Origin: DAISIK01 sp036822055
Lineage (GTDB): Bacteria; Verrucomicrobiota; Verrucomicrobiia; Opitutales; Puniceicoccaceae
Assembly (NCBI GenBank): GCA_036822055.1
Contig: DAISIK010000008.1
Span: forward strand, 25,875 to 89,874
Direction: 5' to 3'
Length of the DNA stretch: 64,000 nucleotides
The notes below the pieces were generated by a model. The model made no database searches and was not told where the DNA came from. It was given only the letters and a program-made list of their open reading frames with translations. The position numbers and the translations under genes were made by a program. How positions within the stretch are numbered: position 1 is the stretch's first letter; the number at the start of each line of letters is the position of its first letter. Of this stretch, positions 7,599 to 15,561 are shown piece by piece.

Positions 7599-8831
7599 CT
7601 ATGGACGCTTTCGATTAGCAAATGGCCGATAGAGTGGATCCCCGATTGCCACCGCCTGCCAGCTCAGAGCAGGCAAACTGTAATAACAGGCCTCTCCCCA
7701 ACTGCGACCAGCTAGCAGATGTCCAAAAAGCATATGCGGCCGGTGAACAAATTCCAAAAGCGGCTCCCAAACATTCCCCACCGTTGCGGTCACCCCTTTC
7801 AAAATCATCGGGCCAACCCAATGGCTGTTCGCGTCACGCACGGATTGCGCCGAATAGCTGTGGATATGGACAGCGATCGCTCCTTGAGCCACTCTGAACT
7901 CTGGATCCGCCCAGGCACCCCCCACATGGGCAGAATACCATCCAGCGTAAAGCGCCGGTAGCTGGAGACCGTCCGATATTTCCATGAGGCCCGGCCCCCT
8001 GTCCCACTCTACCGTGAAGCCCCCCGCCTCCATTTGCTTCCCCGCGAGTTCCAGCCAGACATCACCTTGGGGATGGGGACCACCGAGGTCAACGAAGGCC
8101 TTGCCCACCGGTCCGTGCTGCTCGGCTGCGAAAGCATCGAAAATCAGGCGCCGTGCCGAGTCAAAATCCGGTCCATCCAAACGGAAAACTCGCACCACCC
8201 GCTCGGTATCAAAATCCGTCGGGTTGGCGACCCCAAAGATAGGATTGGCAATGAAACCGCCCATCGGACGATCCGCCAGGGCCATCGCTGCAAGCTCCCC
8301 GTCGACCGAGGCATTCGCTGTTGTCAAATAGGGATTTGGAGCCCGCTGAGCATTCCACTCCTTGGGGGCTGCAAACCGCAGGGGCACCCCTTTGCAAAGG
8401 ACGAGATAGGAAATGTTGTTTCCAAGAACCGAATACCGGAGCCTGCGATATTCGTCCTCGTTTGCGCCCATACTCCCCTCTAACCAGCCATCATCGAAGA
8501 GCTTTTTAGCGAGCGGATTATAGACCTTTTCAATGAAGTTCCGGCCCCCGATCGTCTCTTCAGTCGGCATTTCGAAGGCAATCAGGTTTTTCTCTGGAAT
8601 CTTGCGGACCCGCATGTAGGTCTTCGCCAACTCGACACTTCCCGGAACCGTCGAGTTGGCCACCACCACGATTCGATTGGCTAGCTCCTGATTGCCAAAT
8701 GCGGGCGCCGACGAGAGCAGGGCGAGACCAAACAGTCCACTCAGTACCCCACCAGCGAATCTTGCCCAGCCTACCAAAAGCCTCCCACCTATCGGTGCCA
8801 CCCGCAGACTGCTGCAATCAATCCGCAGCAT
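7599..8831 (-). CDS. TIGR03790 family protein
   Basis: About 410 residues from the chosen ATG at 8831, which places a signal peptide (about 15-45, ending SSAPAFG) directly before the conserved start of the mature protein, LANRIVVVANSTVPGSVELA. Other family-like blocks are YMRVRKIPEKNLIAFEMPTE, a YLVLCKGVPLRF strand, YAGWYSAHVGG and the C-terminal AIGDPLYRPF. TIGR03790 proteins are known mainly from Verrucomicrobia, Planctomycetes and Acidobacteria; no activity is established. The start overlaps the DUF2237 gene by 14 nt, making this the last gene of a dynamin-DUF2237-TIGR03790 string. The frame stays open upstream to 9011, but that part antiparallels nothing conserved and only overlaps DUF2237. 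Confidence 0.85.
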   Translation of the reverse strand: MLRIDCSSLRVAPIGGRLLVGWARFAGGVLSGLFGLALLSSAPAFGNQELANRIVVVANSTVPGSVELAKTYMRVRKIPEKNLIAFEMPTEETIGGRNFIEKVYNPLAKKLFDDGWLEGSMGANEDEYRRLRYSVLGNNISYLVLCKGVPLRFAAPKEWNAQRAPNPYLTTANASVDGELAAMALADRPMGGFIANPIFGVANPTDFDTERVVRVFRLDGPDFDSARRLIFDAFAAEQHGPVGKAFVDLGGPHPQGDVWLELAGKQMEAGGFTVEWDRGPGLMEISDGLQLPALYAGWYSAHVGGAWADPEFRVAQGAIAVHIHSYSAQSVRDANSHWVGPMILKGVTATVGNVWEPLLEFVHRPHMLFGHLLAGRSWGEACYYSLPALSWQAVAIGDPLYRPFANRKRP

Positions 8832-9186
8832 GCTCTTCGAGAACTCCGAGGGACACGTACCGCAACGCCGCCAGGTGGCAGGAACGCAGAAAAACCCGTG
8901 GTGCCATCCCGGCAGCGTGGGCCTCCTTCCAACGACTCGCGCAAAGACACCAGCGGTCCCCAGGGACAAGCCCCGGAAAAGCGTACTCAGGCCTCGGCGT
9001 CGACAAATCATTGCCCCGGGATTTACTGAAGCGTAGAAAATCTTCCGTCATTTCCGCGCAAATCGCATGGCAGCCGACATCTTCGTCAGCCGTATTGCAG
9101 CATCCATCACGGTAAAATCCGGTCAGAGGATTCATACTACAGGGCACGATCGGTGTGCCGTAAACATTGACTCCTCCCTCGCTCAT
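8818..9186 (-). CDS. DUF2237 family protein
   Basis: 122 residues, full length for this small family. The characteristic pattern is clear: NVYGTPIVPCS, then MNPLTGFYRDGCCNT, EDVGCHAICAEMT, FSKSRGNDLSTP, FPGLVPGDRWCLCASRW and a C-terminal RYVSLGVLEEH. Several conserved cysteines (CCN, CHAIC, CLC) suggest a metal site or redox role, but the family has no assigned function that I know of. The start ATG at 9186 overlaps the stop of the dynamin gene as ATGA, and its 3' end overlaps the TIGR03790 start. Translational coupling of all three is likely. The protein should be cytoplasmic, having no signal peptide. Confidence 0.92.
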   Translation of the reverse strand: MSEGGVNVYGTPIVPCSMNPLTGFYRDGCCNTADEDVGCHAICAEMTEDFLRFSKSRGNDLSTPRPEYAFPGLVPGDRWCLCASRWKEAHAAGMAPRVFLRSCHLAALRYVSLGVLEEHAAD

Positions 9187-11645
9187 TCAGCGTCCCCTCC
9201 ACCTGTGCCGGTCATTAGGTGTTCCGCACGTACCTCCGAAAGCTCATTCCCAAACCCACGGATTTGCTTTTTCAGCTCGGCCAAACTCTCCAGCAACCGC
9301 GCGTGCTTGGCCCGCTTTTCCCGCAGTAAGCGCAGCTGACTCGCAGCATGTTCACCGCCATCGGATACTGCCGCCTGCACCTGCTCGCGGAATGATTCTC
9401 CGAAGGCTCCCAGCCGCGCCAAACTGTCTTCGCCCGGTGACTTTAAGAGCAGCTTGATCGCCTGATCCTGAATCATCTCTTTCAGTTCAGCTCGCCCAGC
9501 GTCCCCCAGACGTTGTTCCTTATCCTCCGGTTTCACCTCTTTGTCCAAGGTCTCGGGGTCTCCAAAGACGGCCTTGAATATTCCTTTCGCCCCACGCAGG
9601 AAGACGAAATCAAGGGGCTTCTTCCGCAGTGTTAATCCGTCGAGCTTCAAACCACTCAATTTTACTTTTTGGTCCTCAACCTCGGCTTCAAGTGGCTCTG
9701 CCGATCGTTTGTACCGATCAATCAAATCGATTCCCAAAAGACCGAAGTGCCGGTGCTGCTCGTTCGAGAAACGGACTCCACCGTTTTCAGCTTCCACAAG
9801 GGCCTTCACTCGATTCCTAGAATTTGCAATCATGGCCTTTTTCTCGTTCCCCAAAACTGCCGGGACATCCTTTTCCAGCAGGTCAGCAAAACTCGAGGTC
9901 TTCTCAAACCACGTGTCAACTGCCTCGGCTAGTGCCACTTGCAATCGATCGCGGTAACGTCCGGCGTCCGCACTTACCGCACTCGCCGCCTCTTGGTTGA
10001 GCGGCTCCAGCAACGCATGCCAATCAATTTCACCCAAGCGCGTGGCTGCCTCCAGACGAGCGTCAGCCTCCCCGAGTTCCTTCGCCAACTGGTCCGATAG
10101 GCGCTCGAACCGGAAACATGCCAGGGAGCTGAACGCCGTCTCAAATCTTGCGACGACCCGCTCCCCCCTGCGGAGATGGTCAGACATGAATTCCCTCAGG
10201 TAATCACTGCCGTTGAGATAGGCCTCCAGTTCGTCCGAGAATTGCTTGAAGCGCCGGATGCCAATGTCCTTCTCAATCGGTAGTGGATCCATCAGATCGC
10301 CGGCTTCCTCGATCGAAGCTTCGCCCTCAGCAACGCCGACTTCGCTCCCGGCCGTGAACGGGATGTCGAATGCCCCCACGGCCTCATCCCATTCATCCGC
10401 CTCGTCTCCGTCTGTGGCTTCCGAAACTTCCTCTCCTTCCGTCTCTGCCGACGCACCTTCCAAAACTGGCTTCTCCCCGGTTTCAAGATCCCAGTCATCA
10501 AGATTTTCCTCCAACTCAGGGGAAATTTCAGTGTCGATACCCGCAAACTCGACGCTCTCCTCATCCTCTGCCTCAAGCTGGGTTGCCAACTCTTCGGCAC
10601 CCTCGAGGACGACCTCGGGACTGGGGATGGAGTCCTCTGCAAAAAGAGGTTCCAGAGGAGGCAACCCCTCATTCCCCTCGGAGATCGCATTAGGAGCCCC
10701 GCTACCACCACGCTCCGTCACCAGAATTTCGCGCGCTACCTCCAGCAGATCGATTGGGTAAATTCGCAGCCGCCGTTCATCAAAGGCCTGGCGGATTTGG
10801 GCATTCATCGATAGCGATTCAAAGGTGGCGATGATTCGATCTGGATCGGTGCTTTCCAAGCTGGGCACCAGCTCGCCGGTTTCCAGCAAATCCCGCTTGG
10901 ACTTGTCGATATTGACCACCAGATAGATGCGGCTGAAGAAGCCCAGCAGCTCGTTGAACTCTTCAAAGACCTGTTCCAAAAAGAGATTGTCGGCCTTCAC
11001 CACAAAAATGGCACAGGATGCGTGGTCCCGAAACTTTTTCGTCAACCGGTCGTACCCGAAACGCATCTTGGCATAGAGCCCGGGAGTATCCACTAGAACC
11101 GCCCCGGCCTCGCCCAAACGATTTGCCGGTAGGCTAATGTCGATGTCCCGAATGGCTTCCGGAAAGTGTTTTGCCGGCTCGAAGAAATCCCCGCCCTTCT
11201 CGGTTTCAATCAGGGCCGTTGCCAGCGCCACATGGGCCTCCCGCAACACCTGCTGTAGATCCTCATTCCGCTCGAAAGACTCCACCTCTCCGTTGTACCG
11301 CGTCAGGCTGAAAGAGGCCTTGGGAGCGTGCCGCACGTGAACCAAGCACGGATAGGCAGGCAGGGACGAAACCTCGCTGACGTAGGTTCCCGAGATCGCA
11401 TTCATGAGGGTGGATTTTCCGCTTTTCAGAGGACCAAAAATGATCAGGTACGCCTCCTCCCCGGTGACCTTCTCGGCCAGCGACTCCAAAGATTCCAACT
11501 CCGCCTGGAGCGAATCCGTCAAGGGTTGCAGCTCGAAGGTCGTCCGCTCTAGCTCGATCTCTTCAAGAGTTGAACGGACAGCGCGCGCCACGGGTAGAAG
11601 ACGGCTTCCAAAGTCGTCGCAAAATCGTTTGAGTTCGGTTTTCAT
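9183..11645 (-). CDS. Dynamin-family GTPase
   Basis: 820 residues from ATG at 11645 (MKTELKRFCDDF); 18 further codons are open upstream. The GTPase domain is near the N-terminus: P-loop GPLKSGKST (about 71-79), a switch region with Pro-rich LPAYPCLVHVRH, DTPGLYAKM (about 186-194) and the G4-like NIDKSKRD (about 245). An acidic low-complexity insert follows (about 310-465, very rich in Glu/Asp/Ala/Ser), then a helical stalk and a C-terminal Arg/Glu-rich coiled coil. Bacterial dynamin-like proteins bind and remodel membranes. No strong paddle or membrane helix stands out, apart from a hydrophobic LDFVFLRGAKGIFKAVF stretch about two thirds along. Upstream is an epimerase gene 67 nt away; downstream is DUF2237, overlapped. 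Confidence 0.88.
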   Translation of the reverse strand: MKTELKRFCDDFGSRLLPVARAVRSTLEEIELERTTFELQPLTDSLQAELESLESLAEKVTGEEAYLIIFGPLKSGKSTLMNAISGTYVSEVSSLPAYPCLVHVRHAPKASFSLTRYNGEVESFERNEDLQQVLREAHVALATALIETEKGGDFFEPAKHFPEAIRDIDISLPANRLGEAGAVLVDTPGLYAKMRFGYDRLTKKFRDHASCAIFVVKADNLFLEQVFEEFNELLGFFSRIYLVVNIDKSKRDLLETGELVPSLESTDPDRIIATFESLSMNAQIRQAFDERRLRIYPIDLLEVAREILVTERGGSGAPNAISEGNEGLPPLEPLFAEDSIPSPEVVLEGAEELATQLEAEDEESVEFAGIDTEISPELEENLDDWDLETGEKPVLEGASAETEGEEVSEATDGDEADEWDEAVGAFDIPFTAGSEVGVAEGEASIEEAGDLMDPLPIEKDIGIRRFKQFSDELEAYLNGSDYLREFMSDHLRRGERVVARFETAFSSLACFRFERLSDQLAKELGEADARLEAATRLGEIDWHALLEPLNQEAASAVSADAGRYRDRLQVALAEAVDTWFEKTSSFADLLEKDVPAVLGNEKKAMIANSRNRVKALVEAENGGVRFSNEQHRHFGLLGIDLIDRYKRSAEPLEAEVEDQKVKLSGLKLDGLTLRKKPLDFVFLRGAKGIFKAVFGDPETLDKEVKPEDKEQRLGDAGRAELKEMIQDQAIKLLLKSPGEDSLARLGAFGESFREQVQAAVSDGGEHAASQLRLLREKRAKHARLLESLAELKKQIRGFGNELSEVRAEHLMTGTGGGDAE

Positions 11646-11712
11646 GGATAGGTTTTGGAGTGGTGATGGTTGGTAAGAAAAGGAACGTAGTGCCACCATG
11701 AAACCCAGTCGG

Positions 11713-12687
11713 CTAGTCCATCCGGATCTGCTGCAACCAGGAACGATTCTCGATGTAATAGCTCACGGTCTCCCTCAAGCCCTCCTCAAGGCCGATGGCT
11801 GGCTCCCATCCCAAAAGCGCTTTTGCTTTACTGATGTCAGCCCAGGTTTCCCGCATGTCGGCACTATGAAAAGGTCGGTTCTCAATTACTGGTGTTCGGC
11901 CAAGGTGCTGCCCAAACATTTCAATGATGGTGTTCATCGGAACTGGATTGTTCCCACCCCCGAGGTTGATAATTTCGTAACCGAGCGGTCGAAGGGCGAG
12001 GACCGTCCCCCGCGCAATGTCGTCCACATGGGTAAAATCCCGGCTCTGGCTTCCGTCCCCGAAGAGCTCGATTGGCCTGCCTTCGTCGATCCAGCGAACA
12101 AAGCGGAAAACTGCCATATCCGGACGTCCCAGCGATCCGTAAACCGTGAAGTAGCGGAGTACCGAAACGTCGAACCCGTAAAGATGATGGTAGGTGAAGG
12201 CCATCACCTCGGCCGCTTTCTTGGTCGCCGCATACGGAGAAATTGGGGTGTTCACCGGCAACGACTCTGAAAAGGGCATTTTTTGCCCGGCGTACAACGA
12301 GGAGGTCGAAGCAAGGACCAGCTTCCGGCAACTCCATTTCCGCATCGATTCGAGCAGGTTCAAAGTCCCGCCCATATTCGTCGTCAGATAAACATGGGGA
12401 TTCTCCATGGAGTAGCGGACCCCCGCCCGTGCCGCCAGATTGATCACCGCGTCGGGACGAAAGGTTTCGAACAAGGCATCCAGCTTCTCCCCGTTCTCGA
12501 TGTCGAAAGCTTCCCAGCGAAATGAGGGTTCCGCCGCCAAAATCTCCAAACGCCGCTTCTTCAGCTCGGGATCGTAATAATCATTCAAGTTGTCAATCCC
12601 GACCACCGTGTGACCCTCCTTCAAAAGACGAGCCGCAGTCTGCGCCCCGATCATTCCAGCCACACCTGTCAGCAAGATTTTCTCCAT
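11713..12687 (-). CDS. NAD-dependent UDP-sugar epimerase (UDP-glucuronate 4-epimerase-like)
   Basis: 324 residues from Met at 12687 (MEKILLTGVAGMIG). It is an extended short-chain dehydrogenase/reductase with a GxxGxxG-type cofactor loop (TGVAGMIGAQTA), then DNLNDYYDPELKKRRL, a phrase typical of UDP-glucuronate epimerases. The catalytic Ser/Tyr/Lys set appears as STSSLY and YAATKKAAE, followed by RYFTVYGSLGRPDMA. It would supply UDP-galacturonate or a related sugar for surface polysaccharide or LPS. No glycosyltransferases are adjacent except sucrose genes far away. The gene lies between lysine 2,3-aminomutase and the dynamin gene on the same strand, with gaps of 141 and 67 nt. Confidence 0.9.
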   Translation of the reverse strand: MEKILLTGVAGMIGAQTAARLLKEGHTVVGIDNLNDYYDPELKKRRLEILAAEPSFRWEAFDIENGEKLDALFETFRPDAVINLAARAGVRYSMENPHVYLTTNMGGTLNLLESMRKWSCRKLVLASTSSLYAGQKMPFSESLPVNTPISPYAATKKAAEVMAFTYHHLYGFDVSVLRYFTVYGSLGRPDMAVFRFVRWIDEGRPIELFGDGSQSRDFTHVDDIARGTVLALRPLGYEIINLGGGNNPVPMNTIIEMFGQHLGRTPVIENRPFHSADMRETWADISKAKALLGWEPAIGLEEGLRETVSYYIENRSWLQQIRMD

Positions 12688-12828
12688 CCCTTGCAGCAAG
12701 ATTCAAACTTTGGATCGATGCAAAACCAAAAGCCCTCCAAATTTAATCAGGGGGCATGCCCAGCTCCTTTAATCCCCAGGAACAAGCCCGAATTCCCGGG
12801 ACGTTTTTCTGCCTGCCAGCGGCCACCG

Positions 12829-14025
12829 CTAAACTAAAACAACATCCCCGCAATCCTGGCCACACTCAACGCCGTCATCCTCGCAGCCAAGGGCCGGATT
12901 AACCGGGTACTTGTACCGCTCGCCTTGGAAGTTTCTCAAATAAATGGCTTCCTCGGTCACCTTTTCAACGTAGTCAGGATTGATTGGCACCTTGCCTCCC
13001 CCGCCCGGCGCATCAATCACAAACTGGGGAATCGCATAACCGGTCGTGTGCCCCCGCAGACCTCTGATCAATTCGATCCCCTTTTCAATATCCGCCCGAA
13101 AATGCCGTGATCCGGTGATCAAGTCACATTGGTAGAGGTAGTAGGGACGCACCCGCATCATTAGCAGCCGATGAATCAGCGATCGCATCGTCCCCAGATC
13201 ATCGTTCACGCCTCGCAGGAGAACCGATTGGTTCCCCAATGGGACTCCGGCGTAGCTCAGGTTTTCACATGCCTGATACAGCTCCTCAGTGCATTCCCGT
13301 GGGTGGTTGACGTGGATGCTCATCCAAACAGGACCGAACTCCCTCAAGGTCGCCGTCAGTTCCGGGGTGATCCGTTGCGGCATAAAAACCGGAATCCTGC
13401 TCCCAATCCGGATAAATTCAACGTGAGGGATTGCCCGTAGACGCTCGAGGATCGACGCAATCTTCCGATCCGAAAGCATCAGGGGATCTCCCCCGCTCAA
13501 CAACACGTCGCGGATTTCAGGGTGCTCTTCAATATACCGGATAGCGCCCTCATAATTCGGATGAAAATCGTATTCCTGCGCCCCCGAGACCAGCCTGCTC
13601 CGGGTACAGTAACGGCAGTATGCCGCGCACACGTTCGTCACTAAAAAAAGGCATCGGTCCGGGTAGCGGTGTACCAGCCCCGGTACCCCCATCGAGCCTT
13701 CCTCCCCAACCGGGTCCAGAAGCTCCTCTGGAGCCACCATCATCTCGTCGCCCCTCGGAATCACCTGTTTGCGAATCGGGCAATCCGGATCCGCCCGATC
13801 GATCAAGTTAAAGAAGTAGGGAGTGATCGCCAGCTTCAGCTTTTTCTCCGCATGGGCGCAACCCGCCTTCTCGGCATCCGTCAGCTCGAGGTACTCTTCC
13901 AGCTGCTCAGGCCGGGTGATCCGGTTGCGCAATTGCCACTTCCAATCCCGCCAGTCGGAGACTGCGACGTGGTCCCACAGGCCTTGGCCAGAGAACCAAT
14001 TGATGCGATTATCTTTAGGAAACAT
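12829..14025 (-). CDS. kamA: Lysine 2,3-aminomutase (radical SAM, PLP)
   Basis: 398 residues, close to the length of clostridial KamA. It interconverts L-alpha-lysine and L-beta-lysine in the cytoplasm. The radical-SAM cluster motif is CAAYCRYC (Cys near 133, 137, 140). The PLP-lysine motif DAPGGGGK has Lys near 345, with the Asp seven residues earlier retained, and YQCDL holds the second lysine-binding Asp. These two acids favour lysine over glutamate as substrate. Matching whole-protein phrases include DWRDWKWQLRNRI, VPGLVHRYPDR, VLLSGGDPLM, GSRIPVFMPQRI and GVPLGNQSVLLRGVND. A Cys-rich tail ends the protein. Role could be beta-lysine as osmolyte precursor, lysine catabolism or EF-P modification; no partner gene in the window decides this. 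Confidence 0.92.
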   Translation of the reverse strand: MFPKDNRINWFSGQGLWDHVAVSDWRDWKWQLRNRITRPEQLEEYLELTDAEKAGCAHAEKKLKLAITPYFFNLIDRADPDCPIRKQVIPRGDEMMVAPEELLDPVGEEGSMGVPGLVHRYPDRCLFLVTNVCAAYCRYCTRSRLVSGAQEYDFHPNYEGAIRYIEEHPEIRDVLLSGGDPLMLSDRKIASILERLRAIPHVEFIRIGSRIPVFMPQRITPELTATLREFGPVWMSIHVNHPRECTEELYQACENLSYAGVPLGNQSVLLRGVNDDLGTMRSLIHRLLMMRVRPYYLYQCDLITGSRHFRADIEKGIELIRGLRGHTTGYAIPQFVIDAPGGGGKVPINPDYVEKVTEEAIYLRNFQGERYKYPVNPALGCEDDGVECGQDCGDVVLV

Positions 14026-14066
14026 AGTTCGCGGGGAAATCCGTGTCTTCGGAGTCCCCTAAGACG

Positions 14067-14095
14067 AACAAAGGCTCTCCATCTTCCCTTGTCAA
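14067..14095 (-). promoter_or_regulatory. Candidate sigma70-type promoter for kamA
   Basis: On the minus strand a perfect TTGACA (14095-14090) is followed after 17 nt by TTTGTT, a weak -10 match. It lies about 40-70 nt upstream of the kamA start and directly beside the large inverted repeat at 14097-14146. Confidence 0.4.
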
Positions 14096-14096
14096 A

Positions 14097-14146
14097 GTTT
14101 GAGGAAATATCCTTGCCCGCTCAAATTGGGCAGGATTTCCTCAAAC
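14097..14146. repeat. Long inverted repeat between kamA and carA
   Basis: GTTTGAGGAAATATCCTTGCCC (in two parts: 14097-14108 and 14109-14118) is the near-perfect reverse complement of GGGCAGGATTTCCTCAAAC (14128-14146). The pairing breaks only at a small internal bulge, and the loop is 9 nt. It sits 5 nt upstream of the carA ATG and just behind the kamA -35 box, so it could be an operator shared by the divergent genes or an RNA hairpin masking the carA start. Confidence 0.7.
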
Positions 14147-14151
14147 GGTTG

Positions 14152-15309
14152 ATGGAAGAAATACCTGCCCTCCTTGCATTCGAAGATGGAACGATCGTTC
14201 ACGGACTAGGCTTTGGCGCACGCTCTACGACCACCGGAGAGGCCGTCTTCAATACCGCGATGACGGGGTACCAGGAAGTCCTCACCGACCCATCCTACAC
14301 CGGGCAGATTGTCGTCATGACCGCTCCTCAAGTCGGTAACTATGGAATCTCTCCCGAAGATGAAGAAAGCGATGGCCCGAAAGTCGAAGGCTTTGTTATC
14401 CGCGATTTGAGCCCCGTCACTTCAAATTGGCGAAGCCAGGAAGACCTCCACCATTACCTGCTTCGCCACGGAATCCCGGGTATCCATGGAGTGGATACAC
14501 GCGCCATTACCAAAGCCCTTCGTGTCAAAGGAGCACTCAAATCCTGTCTCACCACCGAGGGCATTGCCCCCGAGGATGCGCTAGCGAGAGCCCGCGCCTG
14601 GCATGGCCTCGAGAACGTCGATTACGTCAGCAGGGTCACCAGCAAGGAAATTCATCCCTTTTCCGTCGAAACCTGGGGAACCGGCGAATTTAGCGTACCC
14701 GGAACGCTGCTGAAAGCACCACCGCATACCCCCTGCCGCTACCGGGTCGCCGCCCTCGACCTCGGGGCCAAAAGAAACATCTTCCGCCGCCTCTCCTTCC
14801 ACGGCTTTGATGTTTTCGTCATTCCCGCCCATGCCTCAGTCGAGCAAATAGAAGAAATCCAGCCCCAGGCGATTTTCCTCTCCAATGGACCAGGAGACCC
14901 CGAGCCCCTCCATTATATCCATGCTACCGTGGCCAAGCTGATTCAAAAATACCCCACTTTTGGCATTTGCATGGGCAACCATATCCTCACCCACGCCCTC
15001 GGCGCCAAAACTTTCAAGCTGAAGTTTGGTCACCATGGCGCAAACCAACCGGTTAAAAATCTCGAGACCGGTCAAGTATCCATCACCTCCCAGAATCATG
15101 GTTTTGCCACCACCGAGGCGGAGCTTCACAACCGCGGAGCCATCGTCACTGAAATCAATCTCAACGATGGAACTGTGGAGGGTCTCCGGCACCGTGATCT
15201 CCCCGTCTTTAGTGTCCAGTACCATCCGGAAGCCTCTCCCGGTCCCCTTGATTCCGACCACCTCTTCGCCTCTTTCTACCAAATGGTCCATCAGTATCAT
15301 CAAAGCTGA
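14152..15309 (+). CDS. carA: Carbamoyl-phosphate synthase small (glutaminase) subunit
   Basis: 385 residues from ATG at 14152. The small subunit hydrolyses glutamine and passes ammonia to CarB for arginine and pyrimidine synthesis. The N-terminal CPSase domain shows LAFEDGTIVHGLGFGA, GEAVFNTAMTGYQEVLTDPSYTGQ in pieces, and GVDTRAITKALR. The class I glutamine amidotransferase domain has SNGPGDPEP, FGICMGNH with the nucleophile Cys near 273, and YHPEASPGP with His near 358 and Glu near 360. The usual Gly-His-Gln after the Cys loop reads Gly-Asn-His here. The frame is open back to 13669, but that part is antisense to kamA. No Shine-Dalgarno is visible; instead a long inverted repeat abuts the start. 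carB is not in the window. Confidence 0.95.
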   Translation: MEEIPALLAFEDGTIVHGLGFGARSTTTGEAVFNTAMTGYQEVLTDPSYTGQIVVMTAPQVGNYGISPEDEESDGPKVEGFVIRDLSPVTSNWRSQEDLHHYLLRHGIPGIHGVDTRAITKALRVKGALKSCLTTEGIAPEDALARARAWHGLENVDYVSRVTSKEIHPFSVETWGTGEFSVPGTLLKAPPHTPCRYRVAALDLGAKRNIFRRLSFHGFDVFVIPAHASVEQIEEIQPQAIFLSNGPGDPEPLHYIHATVAKLIQKYPTFGICMGNHILTHALGAKTFKLKFGHHGANQPVKNLETGQVSITSQNHGFATTEAELHNRGAIVTEINLNDGTVEGLRHRDLPVFSVQYHPEASPGPLDSDHLFASFYQMVHQYHQS

Positions 15310-15493
15310 TACCCGAGGCAACCAACGAGCTCTGGGTTGGGCACCTGCTCGAATCGAGGCAATAGCCCAGCCCGTTCAAGTGAACGATTTCCAGACACCC
15401 GCCCCGCCGCGCAGCACTCCTTTCAACAGCCAAACGAATCTGGAATCGTAGTCGGTTCTCGATCCAATCCAGCTTGGAATCAAAAATTAGCCA

Positions 15494-15522
15494 TTGACAC
15501 CATCTCGTATCGCGACGATTAT
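15494..15522 (+). promoter_or_regulatory. Sigma70-type promoter for the PEP-CTERM gene at 15562
   Basis: A perfect TTGACA (15494-15499), a 17-nt spacer and GATTAT (15517-15522, four of six consensus bases) lie 40 nt upstream of the start codon. This is one of the best consensus promoters I see in the window. The rest of the 252-nt gap after carA holds nothing recognisable. Confidence 0.6.
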
Positions 15523-15561
15523 AAACTTCTTCATAAATCATTCAACTAACCTCCAAACTCC

